A DNA stretch of 47,059 bases from assembly GCA_946187695.1 (NCBI GenBank), contig CAMHSB010000014.1, forward strand, positions 1 through 47,059, given 5' to 3'. Made by a program: the position numbers and the translations under genes. Every line of letters starts with the position of its first letter. Positions within the stretch are counted from its first letter, which is position 1. Under the pieces are notes generated by a model that worked only from the letters and a program-made list of their open reading frames with translations, ran no database searches and was not told where the DNA came from. Shown one piece after another: positions 1 through 11,400 of this stretch. This DNA is from an uncultured Bacteroidales bacterium. Its GTDB lineage: Bacteria > Bacteroidota > Bacteroidia > Bacteroidales > Paludibacteraceae.

Positions 1-1154
1 ACGTTAACATCGGTACCATCGGTCACGTTGACCACGGAAAAACGACTCTGACCGCTGCTATTACCCAGGTATTGGCAAAGAGAGGTCTGTCTGAGGTCCG
101 TTCGTTCGACTCTATTGACAACGCTCCGGAAGAGAAAGAGCGTGGTATTACCATTAACACCGCTCACGTAGAGTATCAGACGGCTAACCGTCACTACGCT
201 CACGTTGACTGTCCGGGTCACGCCGACTATGTAAAGAACATGGTTACCGGTGCTGCTCAGATGGATGGTGCTATCATCGTTGTAGCTGCTACAGATGGTC
301 CGATGCCTCAGACTCGTGAGCACATCCTGTTGGCTCGCCAAGTAAACGTACCGCGTCTGGTTGTATTCATGAACAAGTGCGATATGGTTGACGATCCTGA
401 GATGCTCGACCTCGTTGAGATGGAAATGCGTGAGTTGCTGAGCTTCTATGAGTTCGACGGCGACAACACTCCGGTTATCCGCGGTTCTGCACTTGGTGCA
501 TTGAACGGTGTTCCTGAGTGGGAAGAGAAGATTATGGAATTGATGGACGCTTGCGACACATGGATTCCGCTGCCGACTCGTGACAAAGATAAACCGTTCC
601 TGATGCCGGTAGAGGATGTATTCTCGATCACCGGTCGTGGTACTGTTGCAACAGGTCGTATCGAGACCGGTGTCATCAAAGTTGGTGACGAGGTTCAGTT
701 GATCGGTCTGGGTGCTGAGGGTAAGAAGAGCGTTGTAACCGGCGTTGAGATGTTCCGCAAATTGCTGGACGAAGGTGAAGCTGGTGATAACGTAGGTCTG
801 CTCCTCCGTGGTATCGATAAGGATGAGGTTAAGCGTGGTATGGTATTGACTCACCCGGGTGTTGTTAAACCGTACAGTGAGTTCAAGGCTTCGGTTTATA
901 TCCTCAAGAAAGAGGAAGGTGGCCGTCACACTCCGTTCCACAACCACTATCGTCCGCAGTTCTACATCCGTACCATGGATGTTACCGGTGAGATCACTCT
1001 GCCGGAAGGAACTGAGATGGTAATGCCGGGTGATAACCTCGAGATCACCGTTAAGTTGATCTATCCGGTTGCTTGCTCTGAGGGTCTGCGTTTCGCAATC
1101 CGTGAGGGTGGCCGTACCGTAGGTTCCGGTCAGATCACCAAACTGATCGACTAA
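1..1154 (+). CDS. tuf: Elongation factor Tu, 5' end missing
   Basis: GTP-dependent carrier of aminoacyl-tRNA to the ribosome. The frame is open from base 3 and gives 383 residues; about 12 N-terminal residues of a usual 395-residue EF-Tu lie before the window. The P-loop GHVDHGKT is within the first 15 visible residues, followed by the switch II motif DCPGHADY and the base-recognition motif NKCD; beta-barrel domains 2 and 3 complete the protein to the TAA. It heads the tuf, tRNA-Trp, secE, nusG, rplKAJL, rpoBC order known in Bacteroidetes. Identification is certain; only the true start is unseen. Confidence 0.98.
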   Translation, partial: VNIGTIGHVDHGKTTLTAAITQVLAKRGLSEVRSFDSIDNAPEEKERGITINTAHVEYQTANRHYAHVDCPGHADYVKNMVTGAAQMDGAIIVVAATDGPMPQTREHILLARQVNVPRLVVFMNKCDMVDDPEMLDLVEMEMRELLSFYEFDGDNTPVIRGSALGALNGVPEWEEKIMELMDACDTWIPLPTRDKDKPFLMPVEDVFSITGRGTVATGRIETGVIKVGDEVQLIGLGAEGKKSVVTGVEMFRKLLDEGEAGDNVGLLLRGIDKDEVKRGMVLTHPGVVKPYSEFKASVYILKKEEGGRHTPFHNHYRPQFYIRTMDVTGEITLPEGTEMVMPGDNLEITVKLIYPVACSEGLRFAIREGGRTVGSGQITKLID

Positions 1155-1174
1155 TACTACTATTAGCGATAAAC

Positions 1175-1203
1175 CGCTTGGGGCATCGAGCCCCGAGCGT
1201 TTT
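1175..1203 (+). terminator. Hairpin with T-run between tuf and tRNA-Trp
   Basis: A 10-bp stem (bases 1175-1184 with 1190-1199, one G-T pair) closes a 5-nt loop and is followed by four T. It lies 20 bp after the tuf stop and directly before the tRNA. It can act as a terminator, partial terminator or processing site separating tuf mRNA from the tRNA; which one cannot be told from sequence. Confidence 0.6.
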
Positions 1204-1274
1204 ACGGAAGTCCTCCAATGGTAGGAGAGCGGTCTCCAAAACCGTCAATGTGGGTTCGATTCCTGCCTTCCGTG
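1204..1274 (+). tRNA. tRNA-Trp (anticodon CCA)
   Basis: The cloverleaf can be drawn by hand. The 7-bp acceptor stem is perfect (ACGGAAG with CTTCCGT). The D-arm is CTCC/GGAG. The anticodon stem is GCGGT/ACCGT with loop CTCCAAA, giving anticodon CCA. The T-arm has loop TTCGATT. The discriminator base is G, as expected for tRNA-Trp. The 3' CCA is not encoded. Its place between tuf and secE matches other Bacteroidetes. Confidence 0.96.
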
Positions 1275-1437
1275 CAAAGCGAAGTGTTACGCCTTCGCCG
1301 CCCGTAGGGGCAAGCTTCACCCTCGGCAACGAGGCTGGAGCTAAACGTAAGAAAAAACATAGCTTCCGATTCGACTTTGGCACTTGCTGGAGCCGAGTTT
1401 GGTTGCGCTTAAAGAGATAATTAAAAAATCTACTGAT
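1275..1437 (+). other. Spacer between tRNA-Trp and secE
   Basis: No gene is supported in this 163-bp stretch. It holds two perfect small hairpins, GCGAAG/CTTCGC (1279-1298) and CCTCG/CGAGG (1321-1334), without T-runs. These may be tRNA 3'-trailer processing signals. An in-frame upstream extension of secE through this region was not accepted as coding. Confidence 0.4.
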
Positions 1438-1626
1438 ATGGCTTTTGTAGAAAACGTTAAAGAATCGTACAACGAACTGGTCCACAAAGTAAGCTGGCCG
1501 ACCCGCAAGGAGCTGGCACAGAGCTCGGTGATCGTATTGATTGCTTCCATCATCTTAGCGCTCATCGTGTGGCTTATGGACTGGTGCTTTGAGTCCATCA
1601 TGACCTTTGTTTATGGTCTCTTCTAA
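1438..1626 (+). CDS. secE: Preprotein translocase subunit SecE
   Basis: Small essential subunit of the SecYEG translocon in the inner membrane. The 62-residue product has an amphipathic N-terminal helix with the conserved VSWPTRKEL stretch that packs on SecY, then one transmembrane helix (VIVLIASIILALIVWLMDW). An ATG 54 bp upstream in frame would add 18 residues that do not look like SecE, so the start MAFVENVKES was chosen; it gives the usual single-TM SecE length. nusG follows 11 bp later, the near-universal secE-nusG pairing. Confidence 0.95.
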   Translation: MAFVENVKESYNELVHKVSWPTRKELAQSSVIVLIASIILALIVWLMDWCFESIMTFVYGLF

Positions 1627-1637
1627 ATCGATAGACT

Positions 1638-2189
1638 ATGGCAGAGAACAAAAAACAATGGTATGTACTGCGCGCTATTAGCGGCAAGGAGAACAAGGTC
1701 GAAGAGTACATCAACAATGCGCTCGTCTCCTCTTCCCTCTTCCGCGAGTACGTATCGCAGGTGCTCATCCCGCGTGAAAAAGTAGTCACCCTCAAGAATG
1801 GCAAACGTACCGAGAAAGAGCGCAATCTCCTTCCCGGTTATCTGCTCGTGGAGTGCTACTTGTGCGACGAGAGCTTCCCGCTCCTTCGCAACATCCCCAA
1901 CGTGCTGGGATTCCTGAGCGGCGGTAAGACGACCGTCAAACCCAAACCCGTTTCCCAAGAGGAAGTGAACAAACTGGTTGGCATCGCAAGTGAAAGCGAA
2001 ACGCGTGCAGCCAGCGAGATCGAGTTCCTTGTAGGCGAGAGCGTCAAGGTTTGCGACGGACCGTTCAACGGCTTCAAGGGTACCGTACAAGAGGTAGCGG
2101 CCGATAAGCACAAACTGAAAGTGGTTGTTACGATCTTTGACCGCCAGACTCCGCTCGAGCTGGGCTACAACCAGGTAGAAAAAGAGTAG
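1638..2189 (+). CDS. nusG: Transcription termination/antitermination factor NusG
   Basis: General transcription elongation factor that binds RNA polymerase and links it to Rho or the ribosome. The 183-residue protein has the N-terminal NGN domain beginning KQWYVLRAISGKENKVEEY and a C-terminal KOW domain (FLVGESVKVCDGPFNGFKGTV, split here as two stretches around residues 130-150). Length matches the family. It is followed after 108 bp by rplK, with the spacer carrying a GC-rich GGCC...GGCC inverted pair and a weak 7-bp periodicity near 2198-2232. Confidence 0.96.
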   Translation: MAENKKQWYVLRAISGKENKVEEYINNALVSSSLFREYVSQVLIPREKVVTLKNGKRTEKERNLLPGYLLVECYLCDESFPLLRNIPNVLGFLSGGKTTVKPKPVSQEEVNKLVGIASESETRAASEIEFLVGESVKVCDGPFNGFKGTVQEVAADKHKLKVVVTIFDRQTPLELGYNQVEKE

Positions 2190-2297
2190 GAGACTCCGTT
2201 ACAAGTCGTTAGTTACTACTCGATAGTTTCAAATTTATTAACCGGCCGAGGGCTCATAACCCGCTATCAGGCCAAAAACTATTAACAACGTAAAACT

Positions 2298-2720
2298 ATG
2301 GCTAAAGAAATTGCTGGTTTTATTAAACTCCAAATCAAGGGTGGCGCTGCCAATCCTGCTCCTCCGGTAGGCCCGGCTCTGGGTTCGAAGGGTGTGAACA
2401 TCATGGAGTTTTGCAAACAGTTCAATGCCAGAACGCAAGACAAAGCAGGAAAAGTTCTTCCTGTCGTTATCACTGTTTATGCAGACAAATCCTTTGACTT
2501 CATCGTTAAGACTCCTCCTGTAGCTATCCAGCTTCTCGAGGCGGCTAAGGTGAAGAGCGGATCTGATCAGCCGAACCGTACCAAGGTGGCTACTATCACC
2601 GAGGAGCAGGCTACGCAGATCGCTCAGGACAAGATGGCGGATCTCAACTGTTTCACCGTAGAGTCCGCGCTCAAAATGGTCAAAGGTACTGCTCGCAGTA
2701 TGGGTATCGTAGTAAAGTAA
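2298..2720 (+). CDS. rplK: 50S ribosomal protein L11
   Basis: Component of the GTPase-associated centre of the large subunit, binding 23S rRNA with L10/L12. The 140-residue product shows the L11 N-terminal proline-rich segment [16 protein letters not shown] and the C-terminal rRNA-binding domain ending [19 protein letters not shown]. Length and neighbours (nusG upstream, rplA 25 bp downstream) are standard. Confidence 0.98.
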   Translation: MAKEIAGFIKLQIKGGAANPAPPVGPALGSKGVNIMEFCKQFNARTQDKAGKVLPVVITVYADKSFDFIVKTPPVAIQLLEAAKVKSGSDQPNRTKVATITEEQATQIAQDKMADLNCFTVESALKMVKGTARSMGIVVK

Positions 2721-2745
2721 TCCACTTCAATTCACATCAACAATT

Positions 2746-3435
2746 ATGGCAAAACTGACAAAAAAACAGAAGCTTGCTGCTGAGAAAATTGAAGCTGGTA
2801 AGCTGTACACCATCGAAGAGGCAGCTGCGCTCGTAAAAGAGATCACTACCACCAAATTCGATGCAAGTGTAGATATCGACGTACGTCTGGGTGTTGACCC
2901 GCGTAAGGCCAACCAAATGGTTCGTGGCGTCGTTGCACTCCCTAACGGAACGGGTAAAGTTGTTCGCGTTCTCGCACTCTGTATGCCAGATCAAGAGGCA
3001 GCTGCTAAAGAGGCAGGTGCTGACTATGTAGGTCTGGATGAGTATATTGAAAAGATCAAAGGTGGATGGACGGACATTGACGTGATCATCACCCAACCTC
3101 AGATCATGGGTAAGATCGGTGCCCTCGGTCGTGTATTAGGTCCTCGTGGCTTGATGCCGAACCCCAAGAGCGGTACCGTTACCATGGATGTAGCGAAAGC
3201 TGTTAAAGAGGTCAAGGGCGGTAAGATCGACTTCAAAGTTGATAAGTTCGGAATTGTACACACCTCCATCGGTAAAGTAAGCTTCAGCGCTGACAAGATC
3301 GCTGAGAACGCAGCTGCGTTCATCGAAACGATCAAGCACCTCAAGCCGGCTGTATCCAAGGGTGAGTACATCAAGAGCGTTTATCTTTCCAGCACTATGA
3401 GTCAGGGTATTAAGATCGATACCAAATCGCTTTAA
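2746..3435 (+). CDS. rplA: 50S ribosomal protein L1
   Basis: L1-stalk protein of the large subunit; in many bacteria it also represses translation of its own rplKA mRNA by binding a leader site. The 229-residue protein contains the L1 signature region around [20 protein letters not shown]. Start MAKLTKKQK follows an A-rich stretch typical for Bacteroidetes. It lies 22 bp before rplJ in the same unit. Confidence 0.98.
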   Translation: MAKLTKKQKLAAEKIEAGKLYTIEEAAALVKEITTTKFDASVDIDVRLGVDPRKANQMVRGVVALPNGTGKVVRVLALCMPDQEAAAKEAGADYVGLDEYIEKIKGGWTDIDVIITQPQIMGKIGALGRVLGPRGLMPNPKSGTVTMDVAKAVKEVKGGKIDFKVDKFGIVHTSIGKVSFSADKIAENAAAFIETIKHLKPAVSKGEYIKSVYLSSTMSQGIKIDTKSL

Positions 3436-3457
3436 TCTCTAAAAACAAAGGACAAGT

Positions 3458-3985
3458 ATGAAAAAGGAAGATAAAAATCTCGTCATTGAAGCCCTTGGCG
3501 CACAATTGGCTGAGTACTCGCACTTCTACCTCGTTAACATCGAGGGCCTGAACGCCGAGAAAACCAGCGAACTGCGTCGCGCTTGCTTCAAGCAGGACAT
3601 CAAGCTCTTGGTTGCCAAGAACACACTCCTCCAGAAGGCCCTCGAGAAAAAGGGCGTGGAGGCTGAGATCTTCGGCGCTCTCAAGGGTAACACCGCACTC
3701 ATGCTCAGCAACACCGGTAACGTGCCCGCTAAACTCATCAAGGAGTTTACCAAAGGCGACAAGACCGGAGAGGCTAAGCCGCAACTCAAAGCTGCTTACG
3801 TAGAAGAGACTGTTTACGTAGGCAAGCAGAACCTCGAGTTCCTCTGCGCTATCAAGTCCAAGAACGAACTTATCGCCGAATTGGTTGCATTGCTGCAATC
3901 GCCTGCGAAGAACGTCATCTCGGCTTTGGAGAGCGGAAAGAACACCATCCACGGCGTACTCAAAACTCTCGAAGAGCGCGCTTAA
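3458..3985 (+). CDS. rplJ: 50S ribosomal protein L10
   Basis: Stalk base protein that anchors L7/L12 dimers to 23S rRNA. The 175-residue product has the N-terminal rRNA/L11-binding domain (ELRRACFKQDIKLLVAKNTLL) and a C-terminal helical region for L12 binding. Length matches the family. rplL follows after 44 bp, forming the usual rplJL pair. Confidence 0.97.
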   Translation: MKKEDKNLVIEALGAQLAEYSHFYLVNIEGLNAEKTSELRRACFKQDIKLLVAKNTLLQKALEKKGVEAEIFGALKGNTALMLSNTGNVPAKLIKEFTKGDKTGEAKPQLKAAYVEETVYVGKQNLEFLCAIKSKNELIAELVALLQSPAKNVISALESGKNTIHGVLKTLEERA

Positions 3986-4029
3986 AATTAAACAAACTGA
4001 ATTAAAAAACATTTAAAATTTATACGATC

Positions 4030-4410
4030 ATGGCAGATCTTAAAGTTATTGCTGAACAATTAGTTAACCTTACCGTTAAGGAAGTAAATGAACTCGCTAC
4101 TATCCTCAAAGAGGAGTACGGAATTGAGCCGGCTGCTGCAGCTGTTGCAGTTGCTGCTCCTGCTGCTGGCGGCGCTGCTGCTGAGGCTGTTGAGGAGAAG
4201 ACCTCGTTCGACGTAGTTCTCAAGAGCGCAGGTGCTAACAAGCTCCAGGTTGTTAAGGCCGTTAAGGAGCAAACCGGTCTCGGCCTCAAAGAGGCTAAGG
4301 ACATCGTAGACGCTGCTCCTGCTAACGTTAAGGAAGGCGTTGACAAAGCTACCGCTGAGGCTCTCAAGAAAGCTCTTGAAGAGGTAGGCGCTGAGGTAGA
4401 GCTCAAGTAA
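4030..4410 (+). CDS. rplL: 50S ribosomal protein L7/L12
   Basis: Multicopy acidic stalk protein that recruits translational GTPases. The 126-residue product shows the N-terminal dimerization helices ([19 protein letters not shown]), an alanine-rich hinge (about residues 36-55) and the C-terminal domain with [14 protein letters not shown] and [12 protein letters not shown]. It ends 36 bp before a strong hairpin that separates it from rpoB. Confidence 0.98.
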   Translation: MADLKVIAEQLVNLTVKEVNELATILKEEYGIEPAAAAVAVAAPAAGGAAAEAVEEKTSFDVVLKSAGANKLQVVKAVKEQTGLGLKEAKDIVDAAPANVKEGVDKATAEALKKALEEVGAEVELK

Positions 4411-4445
4411 TACCTCCCCAACCAACCACTCTTTAGGGTGGAATA

Positions 4446-4484
4446 GGTTTAGATCCGTACGCAAAATACGGGTCTAAACCTTTT
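4446..4484 (+). terminator. Attenuator-like hairpin between rplL and rpoB
   Basis: A 14-bp stem (4446-4459 with 4467-4480, one G-T pair) with a 7-nt loop is followed by TTTT. A smaller hairpin (CCACTC/GGGTGG) lies just upstream. In E. coli an attenuator at the same gene boundary reduces transcription from ribosomal protein genes into rpoBC; the position suggests the same role here. The remaining 158 bp to rpoB are A/T-rich and hold no gene; a promoter there is possible but I see no clean TTTG/TAnnTTTG pair. Confidence 0.75.
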
Positions 4485-4642
4485 CTGCTCAATAAGACAG
4501 AATGATTAAAAAACTGAAAAATCTGATAATTATTATAGGGCGAAAATTAAAATACTATAAAATATAACGCCGGCGATTTAGATTTAAATTATTCATTATC
4601 AGCAGTTTAGTTCTGTTAATTAATTATCAACCATATAAAATA

Positions 4643-7600
4643 ATGGCTACAAGTAAAAAACAGCAGAGAGTCAATTTCTCGCGTATGCAAAAGAGCATGC
4701 CGTTCCCTGACTTTCTCGACATTCAGCTGAAGTCCTTCGCCGAATTTTTGCAGATGGATTCTACTCCGGAGCAACGTCGTAAAGAGGGACTCTTTAAGGT
4801 ATTCCAGGAGAACTTCCCGATCCAGGATACCCGCAACAGCTTCACGCTCGCTTTCTTGGACTATTCGGTTGACCGTCCTCGCTACTCCATCGAGGAGTGC
4901 ATCAAGCGCGGTCTGACCTATTCCGTCCCCTTGAAAGCCAAACTGCGTCTGAGCTGCGAGGATCCTGATCATGAGGACTTCGATACCGTCGTTTCCGATG
5001 TGTACCTCGGTACCATCCCGTACATGACTCCCAAAGGCACCTTTGTCATCAACGGTGCCGAGCGTGTCATCGTGAGTCAGTTGCACCGTTCCCCGGGTGT
5101 GTTCTTCGGAACATCCATGCACTCCAACGGTACCAAGCTCTACTCGGCACGTATCATCCCCTTCCGCGGATCGTGGATCGAGTTCAGTACGGATATCAAC
5201 AAGGTCATGTACGCTTACATCGACCGTAAGAAGAAATTACCGGTAACCACCCTGCTCCGTGCCATCGGTTTTGAGTCCGACAAGGACATCCTCAACTGCT
5301 TCGACCTCGCCGAGGAAGTGAAGGTTAACAAGGAGGCACTCGAGGCGTGCATGGGCCGTAAGTTAGCCGGTGATGTGATGCGGGCTTGGGTAGAAGATTT
5401 CGTGGATGAGGATACCGGTGAGGTGTCGTCTATCGAGCGTAACACCATCGTGGTAGAGCGCGAGGAAGAATTGACGCCGGAAACGATCGAGACCATCCTC
5501 GAGTCCGGATCCAAGACCGTCCTGCTCCACAAGCAGGAGGAGCGCGAGAACGATTTCGCCATCATCTTCAACACCTTGCAGAAAGACCCGGCTAAGACGG
5601 AGAAAGAGGCTGTCCTCTATATCTACCGCCAACTGCGTAACGCCGAGCCGGCCGATGATGCAACGGCACGAGAGATGATCCAGAACCTCTTCTTCTCGCA
5701 GAAGCGCTACGACCTCGGTGATGTAGGACGTTACCGTATCAACCGCAAACTCAACATGTCCATCCCCGAGGACACCCGTGTCCTGACCAAGGAGGACATC
5801 ATCGAGATCATCAAGTACCTCGTCATGCTCATCAACTCCAATGCGGAAGTCGATGATATCGACCACCTGTCGAACCGTCGCGTTCGTACCGTCGGCGAGC
5901 AGCTCTACAACCAGTTCGGTATCGGTCTGGCTCGTATGGCGCGCACTGTTCGTGAGCGTATGAACGTCCGCGACAACGAGGTCTTCACCCCGACCGACCT
6001 GATCAACGCCAAGTCCATCTCGTCGATCATCAACAGCTATTTCGGTACCAACGCCCTGAGCCAGTTCATGGATCAGCAGAACCCGCTCGCCGAGATTACC
6101 CACAAGCGCCGTATGTCGGCCCTCGGTCCCGGCGGTCTGAGCCGCGACCGTGCTGGTTTCGAGGTGCGAGACGTACACTATACCCACTACGGCCGTCTCT
6201 GTCCTATCGAGACACCGGAAGGACCGAACATCGGTCTGATCTCTTCGCTCTGTATCTATGCGAAGATCAACGACCTCGGCTTCATCGAGACCCCGTATCG
6301 TCAGGTACACGACTCGATCGTCGATCTCGACAACGACCACGTTGTTTACCTCTCCGCAGAGGACGAGGAGAACCAAGTGGTGGCACAGGGTAACGCACCG
6401 CTCCGTCCGGATGGTAGCTTCATCCGTACCAAGGTCAAGACCCGTCTGGGCGCCGACTTCCCTGTTGTTGCTCCCTCCGAGGTCAACCTCATGGACGTAG
6501 CGCCCTGTCAGATCGCTTCGGTCGCTGCTGCACTCATCCCGTTCCTCGAGCACGATGATGCCCACCGTGCCCTCATGGGATCGAACATGATGCGTCAGGC
6601 AGTTCCTCTGATCACCAACGAGGCACCGATCGTCGGCACCGGTATCGAGCAACAACTCGTCACCGATAGCCGCACACAGATCATCGCCGAGGCCAACGGT
6701 ACCGTTACCTTCGTCGATGCAGACACGATCCGTATCAAATATGAGCGTTCCGAAGAGGATGAACTCATCTCCTTCGAGCCCGCTGAGAAAGAGTACAAAC
6801 TGCCGAAGTTCGAGAAGACCAACCAGAACACCACCATCGACCTCCAACCGATCGTTCGCAAGGGCGACAAGGTGGAAAAGGGACAGATCCTCACCGAGGG
6901 TTACTCCACCGCAGGTGGCGAACTGGCACTTGGTAAGAACCTCAAGGTAGCCTACATCCCTTGGAAGGGTTACAACTACGAGGATGCCATCGTCCTCTCC
7001 GAGCGTATCGTTCGCGAGGATATGTACACCTCCGTGCACGTCGTAGAGCAGCTGCTCGAGGTACGTGATACCAAGCGCGGTATGGAGGAGTTCACGGCCG
7101 ACATCCCCAACGTCTCCGAGGAGGCTACCAAGGACCTCGACGAGAACGGTCTCATCCGTATCGGTGCATATGTACAACCGGGCGACATCCTCATCGGTAA
7201 GATCACCCCGAAGGGTGAGACCGATCCGAGTCCGGAGGAGAAACTCCTCAAGGCCATCTTCGGTGACAAAGCCGGCGATGTTAAGGATGCGTCCCTCAAG
7301 TGCAGCCCGTCCCTCGACGGTGTCATCATCGATAAGAAACTCTACTGCCGCGCCGTCAAGGACCGCAAGCAGAAGATGGAGGATAAGGAGACCCTGCAGA
7401 AGATGGATCTCAAGTTCCGCGAGCGCTCCGAAGAGCTCCGCGAACTGCTTATCGACAAGCTCTACACCCTGCTCAACGGCCGTCAGGCTGTCAGCGTAAA
7501 GGATATCCTCGGTACCGAGCTCATCTCCAAAGGTCAGCACTTCTCCAAAGAGCGCCTCAACGAGATAGATTACTTCTCTGTACTCCTCGAGGGTTGGACC

Positions 7601-8455
7601 GCTGACGAGCACAAGAACGAACTCATCGCGCAGTGTATCATGAACTACATCGCCAAATATAAGGAGATGGACGCTGCGCTCAAGCGCGAGAAGTTCAACC
7701 TCACCATCGGCGACGAACTGCCCAACGGTATCATCCAGATGGCGAAGGTCTATGTCGCAAAGCGTCGTAAGATCCGCGTCGGTGATAAGATGGCCGGTCG
7801 TCACGGTAACAAGGGTATCGTCTCCAAGATCGTCCGAGTAGAGGACATGCCGTTCCTCGCAGACGGTACGCCGGTAGATATCGTCCTCAACCCGATGGGT
7901 GTGCCTTCTCGTATGAACATCGGTCAGATCTTCGAGGCTGTCCTCGGTTGGGCAGGTGCCGAACTGGGCGTTAAGTTCTCGACTCCGATCTTCGACGGTT
8001 GTACGATGGAGCAGCTCGACGAGTGGACCGACAAAGCAGGTCTGCCCCGTGGTGGTAAGACCCAGCTCTACGATGGTGAGACGGGTGAACCGTTTGACCA
8101 GATGGCTACCGTCGGTGTGACCTACTTCATGAAACTCGGTCACATGGTCGATGATAAGATGCACGCACGTTCCATCGGTCCGTACAGCCTCATTACCCAG
8201 CAACCGCTCGGTGGTAAGGCACAGTTCGGTGGTCAGCGTTTCGGTGAGATGGAGGTCTGGGCACTCGAAGCACACGGTGCTGCGCACGTGCTACAAGAGA
8301 TCCTTACCATCAAGTCGGATGATGTCACAGGTCGTGCACGTACCTACGAGGCAATCGTCAAAGGTGAGCCGTTCCCGACGCCGGGTCTGCCCGAGTCGCT
8401 CAACGTGCTCCTGCACGAGCTACAAGGTCTTGCACTTAGTATCAAAATGGAATAA
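4643..8455 (+). CDS. rpoB: DNA-directed RNA polymerase subunit beta
   Basis: Second-largest subunit of RNA polymerase. The 1270-residue product contains the rifampicin-region motif [13 protein letters not shown] at about residue 498, followed by [16 protein letters not shown], and the conserved [16 protein letters not shown] near residue 1050 that contributes to the active site. It ends with the conserved [15 protein letters not shown] segment. rpoC starts 15 bp later. No truncation or unusual insertion is evident. Very long open frames on the opposite strand are by-products of its biased codon use. Confidence 0.99.
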   Translation: MATSKKQQRVNFSRMQKSMPFPDFLDIQLKSFAEFLQMDSTPEQRRKEGLFKVFQENFPIQDTRNSFTLAFLDYSVDRPRYSIEECIKRGLTYSVPLKAKLRLSCEDPDHEDFDTVVSDVYLGTIPYMTPKGTFVINGAERVIVSQLHRSPGVFFGTSMHSNGTKLYSARIIPFRGSWIEFSTDINKVMYAYIDRKKKLPVTTLLRAIGFESDKDILNCFDLAEEVKVNKEALEACMGRKLAGDVMRAWVEDFVDEDTGEVSSIERNTIVVEREEELTPETIETILESGSKTVLLHKQEERENDFAIIFNTLQKDPAKTEKEAVLYIYRQLRNAEPADDATAREMIQNLFFSQKRYDLGDVGRYRINRKLNMSIPEDTRVLTKEDIIEIIKYLVMLINSNAEVDDIDHLSNRRVRTVGEQLYNQFGIGLARMARTVRERMNVRDNEVFTPTDLINAKSISSIINSYFGTNALSQFMDQQNPLAEITHKRRMSALGPGGLSRDRAGFEVRDVHYTHYGRLCPIETPEGPNIGLISSLCIYAKINDLGFIETPYRQVHDSIVDLDNDHVVYLSAEDEENQVVAQGNAPLRPDGSFIRTKVKTRLGADFPVVAPSEVNLMDVAPCQIASVAAALIPFLEHDDAHRALMGSNMMRQAVPLITNEAPIVGTGIEQQLVTDSRTQIIAEANGTVTFVDADTIRIKYERSEEDELISFEPAEKEYKLPKFEKTNQNTTIDLQPIVRKGDKVEKGQILTEGYSTAGGELALGKNLKVAYIPWKGYNYEDAIVLSERIVREDMYTSVHVVEQLLEVRDTKRGMEEFTADIPNVSEEATKDLDENGLIRIGAYVQPGDILIGKITPKGETDPSPEEKLLKAIFGDKAGDVKDASLKCSPSLDGVIIDKKLYCRAVKDRKQKMEDKETLQKMDLKFRERSEELRELLIDKLYTLLNGRQAVSVKDILGTELISKGQHFSKERLNEIDYFSVLLEGWTADEHKNELIAQCIMNYIAKYKEMDAALKREKFNLTIGDELPNGIIQMAKVYVAKRRKIRVGDKMAGRHGNKGIVSKIVRVEDMPFLADGTPVDIVLNPMGVPSRMNIGQIFEAVLGWAGAELGVKFSTPIFDGCTMEQLDEWTDKAGLPRGGKTQLYDGETGEPFDQMATVGVTYFMKLGHMVDDKMHARSIGPYSLITQQPLGGKAQFGGQRFGEMEVWALEAHGAAHVLQEILTIKSDDVTGRARTYEAIVKGEPFPTPGLPESLNVLLHELQGLALSIKME

Positions 8456-8470
8456 TCAGGGAGGACTAAT

Positions 8471-11400
8471 ATGGCTTTTAAACAAGATAATAATAAGAAA
8501 ACCGGTTTCACGAAGATCACCATTGGTCTGGCTTCCCCGGACGAGATCATGCAACTCTCCTCGGGTGAGGTGCTCAAACCGGAAACGATTAACTATCGTA
8601 CCTACAAACCCGAACGTGACGGTTTGTTCTGTGAGCGTATCTTCGGTCCGACCAAAGACTACGAGTGCCATTGCGGCAAATATAAACGTATCCGTTATAA
8701 AGGTATCGTCTGCGAGCGTTGCGGCGTAGAGGTAACCGAGAAGAAAGTGCGTCGTGAGCGTATGGGTCATATCAAACTCGTCGTTCCGGTGGCACATATC
8801 TGGTACCTCCGTTCCCTGCCCTCCAAGATGGCTGCCCTGCTCGGTATCCCGACCAAGAAACTTGACACCGTCATCTACTACGAGAAATACCTCGTCGTAC
8901 GTGCCGGCGCACTCCTCGGTCAGGAGATCGGCGAGAAGAACGAGAACGATAAGAACCGTATTCCTATCGAGGACAAGATGCTCCTCGACGAAGATCAGTA
9001 CCAGCAGGTAATGGCGATCCTCCCCGAGGATAACGACATGCTTGAGGATACCGATCCCAATAAGGTCATCATCAAGATGGGTGCCGAGGCGGTCTATGAC
9101 CTGCTCTGCGGACTCGATCTGGACGAGCTCAGCTACGAGCTGCGTGCTACCGCCGACAAGGCGACCTCCGCGCAGCGTCGTCAGGAAGCCCTCAAGCGTC
9201 TGCAGGTCGTAGAGGCTTTCCGTGCTTCCAACGGTAAGAACCGTCCCGAATGGATGATCCTCCAGGCACTGCCTGTTACCCCGCCGGAACTGCGTCCGCT
9301 CGTACCGCTGGACGGTGGTCGTTTCGCCACCTCCGACCTCAATGACCTCTACCGCCGTGTCATCATCCGTAATAATCGTCTCAAACGACTTATGGAGATC
9401 AAAGCACCGGATGTCATCCTCCGTAACGAGAAACGTATGCTCCAGGAAGCAGTGGACTCCCTCTTCGACAACAGCCGTAAGACGACGGCCATGAAGTCTG
9501 AGGCCAACCGTCCGCTCAAGTCCCTGTCTGACTCCCTCAAGGGTAAACAAGGACGTTTCCGTCAGAACCTCCTCGGTAAACGTGTGGACTACTCCGCGCG
9601 TTCGGTTATCGTCGTAGGTCCGGAACTCAAGATGCACGAGTGCGGTCTCCCCAAAGAGATGGCTGCTGAGCTCTATAAGCCGTTCATCATCCGTAAGCTC
9701 ATCGAGCGCGGTATCGTGAAGACAGTTAAGTCCGCGAAGAAGATCATCGACCGTCGTGAGCCGGTCATCTACGAGATCCTCGAGCACGTCATGGAAGGAC
9801 ACCCCGTCCTCCTCAACCGTGCACCGACACTGCACCGTCACGGTATCCTCGCCTTCCAGCCTAAGATGATCGAGGGTAAGGCTATCCAGCTCCACCCGCT
9901 GTCCTGCGCCGGCTTCAACGCCGACTTCGATGGTGACCAGATGGCGGTTCACTTGCCGCTCTCCAACGAGGCGATCCTCGAGGCACAGCTCCTCATGCTC
10001 GGTTCGCACAACATCCTCGACCCGGCGAACGGTAACCCGATCACCGTACCGTCGCAGGATATGATCCTCGGTCTCTATTATATTACCAAGGAACGTGCGG
10101 GCGCAAAGGGCGAAGGACTCGCTTTCTACTCCGAAGAGGAGGCACTCATCGCACTCAACGAAGGTCGTGTCGATGTACACGCCAAAGTCAAAGTGCGTAT
10201 CAAGGGTGAGCTCATCGAGACCACTCCGGGGCGCGTCATCGTCAACCAGTACGTGCCCGAAGAGATAGGTTATCAGAACGTCCTCATGAAGAAGGGTGCT
10301 GTCAAGGCCATCATCACCAAGGTCATCAAGACCTGCGGTGTGGCGCGTGCAGCCAAGTTCCTTGATGACATCAAGGACCTCGGTTACTACCAGGCTTTCA
10401 AGGGCGGTCTGTCCTTCAACCTCAACGATATCCTTATCCCCGAGGAGCGCAAGGACCAGATTGCTGAAGGTAACGCCATCGTCGATGACCTCTATGCGAA
10501 CTACACCATGGGTCTTATCACCGACGACGAGCGCTATCGTAAGACCGTCGATACTTGGAAAGAGATCGATGAGAAACTCAAGAAAGTCGTTATGAAGCAC
10601 ATGGAGGAGGCCGACGAAGGTTTCAACTCTGTCTTCATGATGATGGACTCCGGTGCCCGTGGTAACGCCGATCAGATCAAGCAGTTGGCCGGTATCCGTG
10701 GTATCATGGGTAAGCCGTTGAAAGCTGGCTCCACCGACACTCGTACCGATATCGAGAACCCGATTCTTGCGAACTTTAAAGAGGGTATGTCCGTGCTTGA
10801 GTACTTCATCTCGACCCACGGTGCTCGTAAGGGTCTTGCCGATACCGCCCTCAAGACGGCCGATGCCGGTTATCTGACTCGTCGTCTCGTGGACGTATCG
10901 CACGATGTCATCATCAATGAGGAAGACTGCGGTACCCTTCGTGGTCTCGCTACGCGCGCCGTCAAGGATGGCGACCGCGTTGTCGCTTCCCTCAGCCAGC
11001 GTATCCTCGGACGTGTTTCCGTACACGATATCCACGATAACGACGGTAACCTCATCATCGCTGCCGGCGAAGAGTTCCGCGACGCACAATGTGAAGCCAT
11101 CGAAGCAGCCGGTATCGAAGAGGTCGTTATCCGTTCTGTGCTCACCTGCGAATCCAAACACGGTGTCTGCGCCAAGTGTTACGGTCGTAACCTCGCTTCC
11201 CGTCAGATGGTTCAGAAAGGTGAAGCCGTCGGCGTCATCGCCGCACAGGCCATCGGTGAGCCGGGTACACAGCTGACCCTCCGTACCTTCCACTCGGGAG
11301 GTCTGGCCGGTGGTTCTGCTGCTCAGAGTACCTACGATCTTACCCGCGACGGTATTGTGGAAATTGAGGACTTGCGTACCATCACAACCGCTGCCGGCGA

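Noticed and set aside
2198..2232. Heptad repeats between nusG and rplK
   Set aside because: A 7-base periodicity (GTTACAA, GTCGTTA, GTTACTA, CTCGATA, GTTTCAA) can be read, but matches are too weak to separate from chance.
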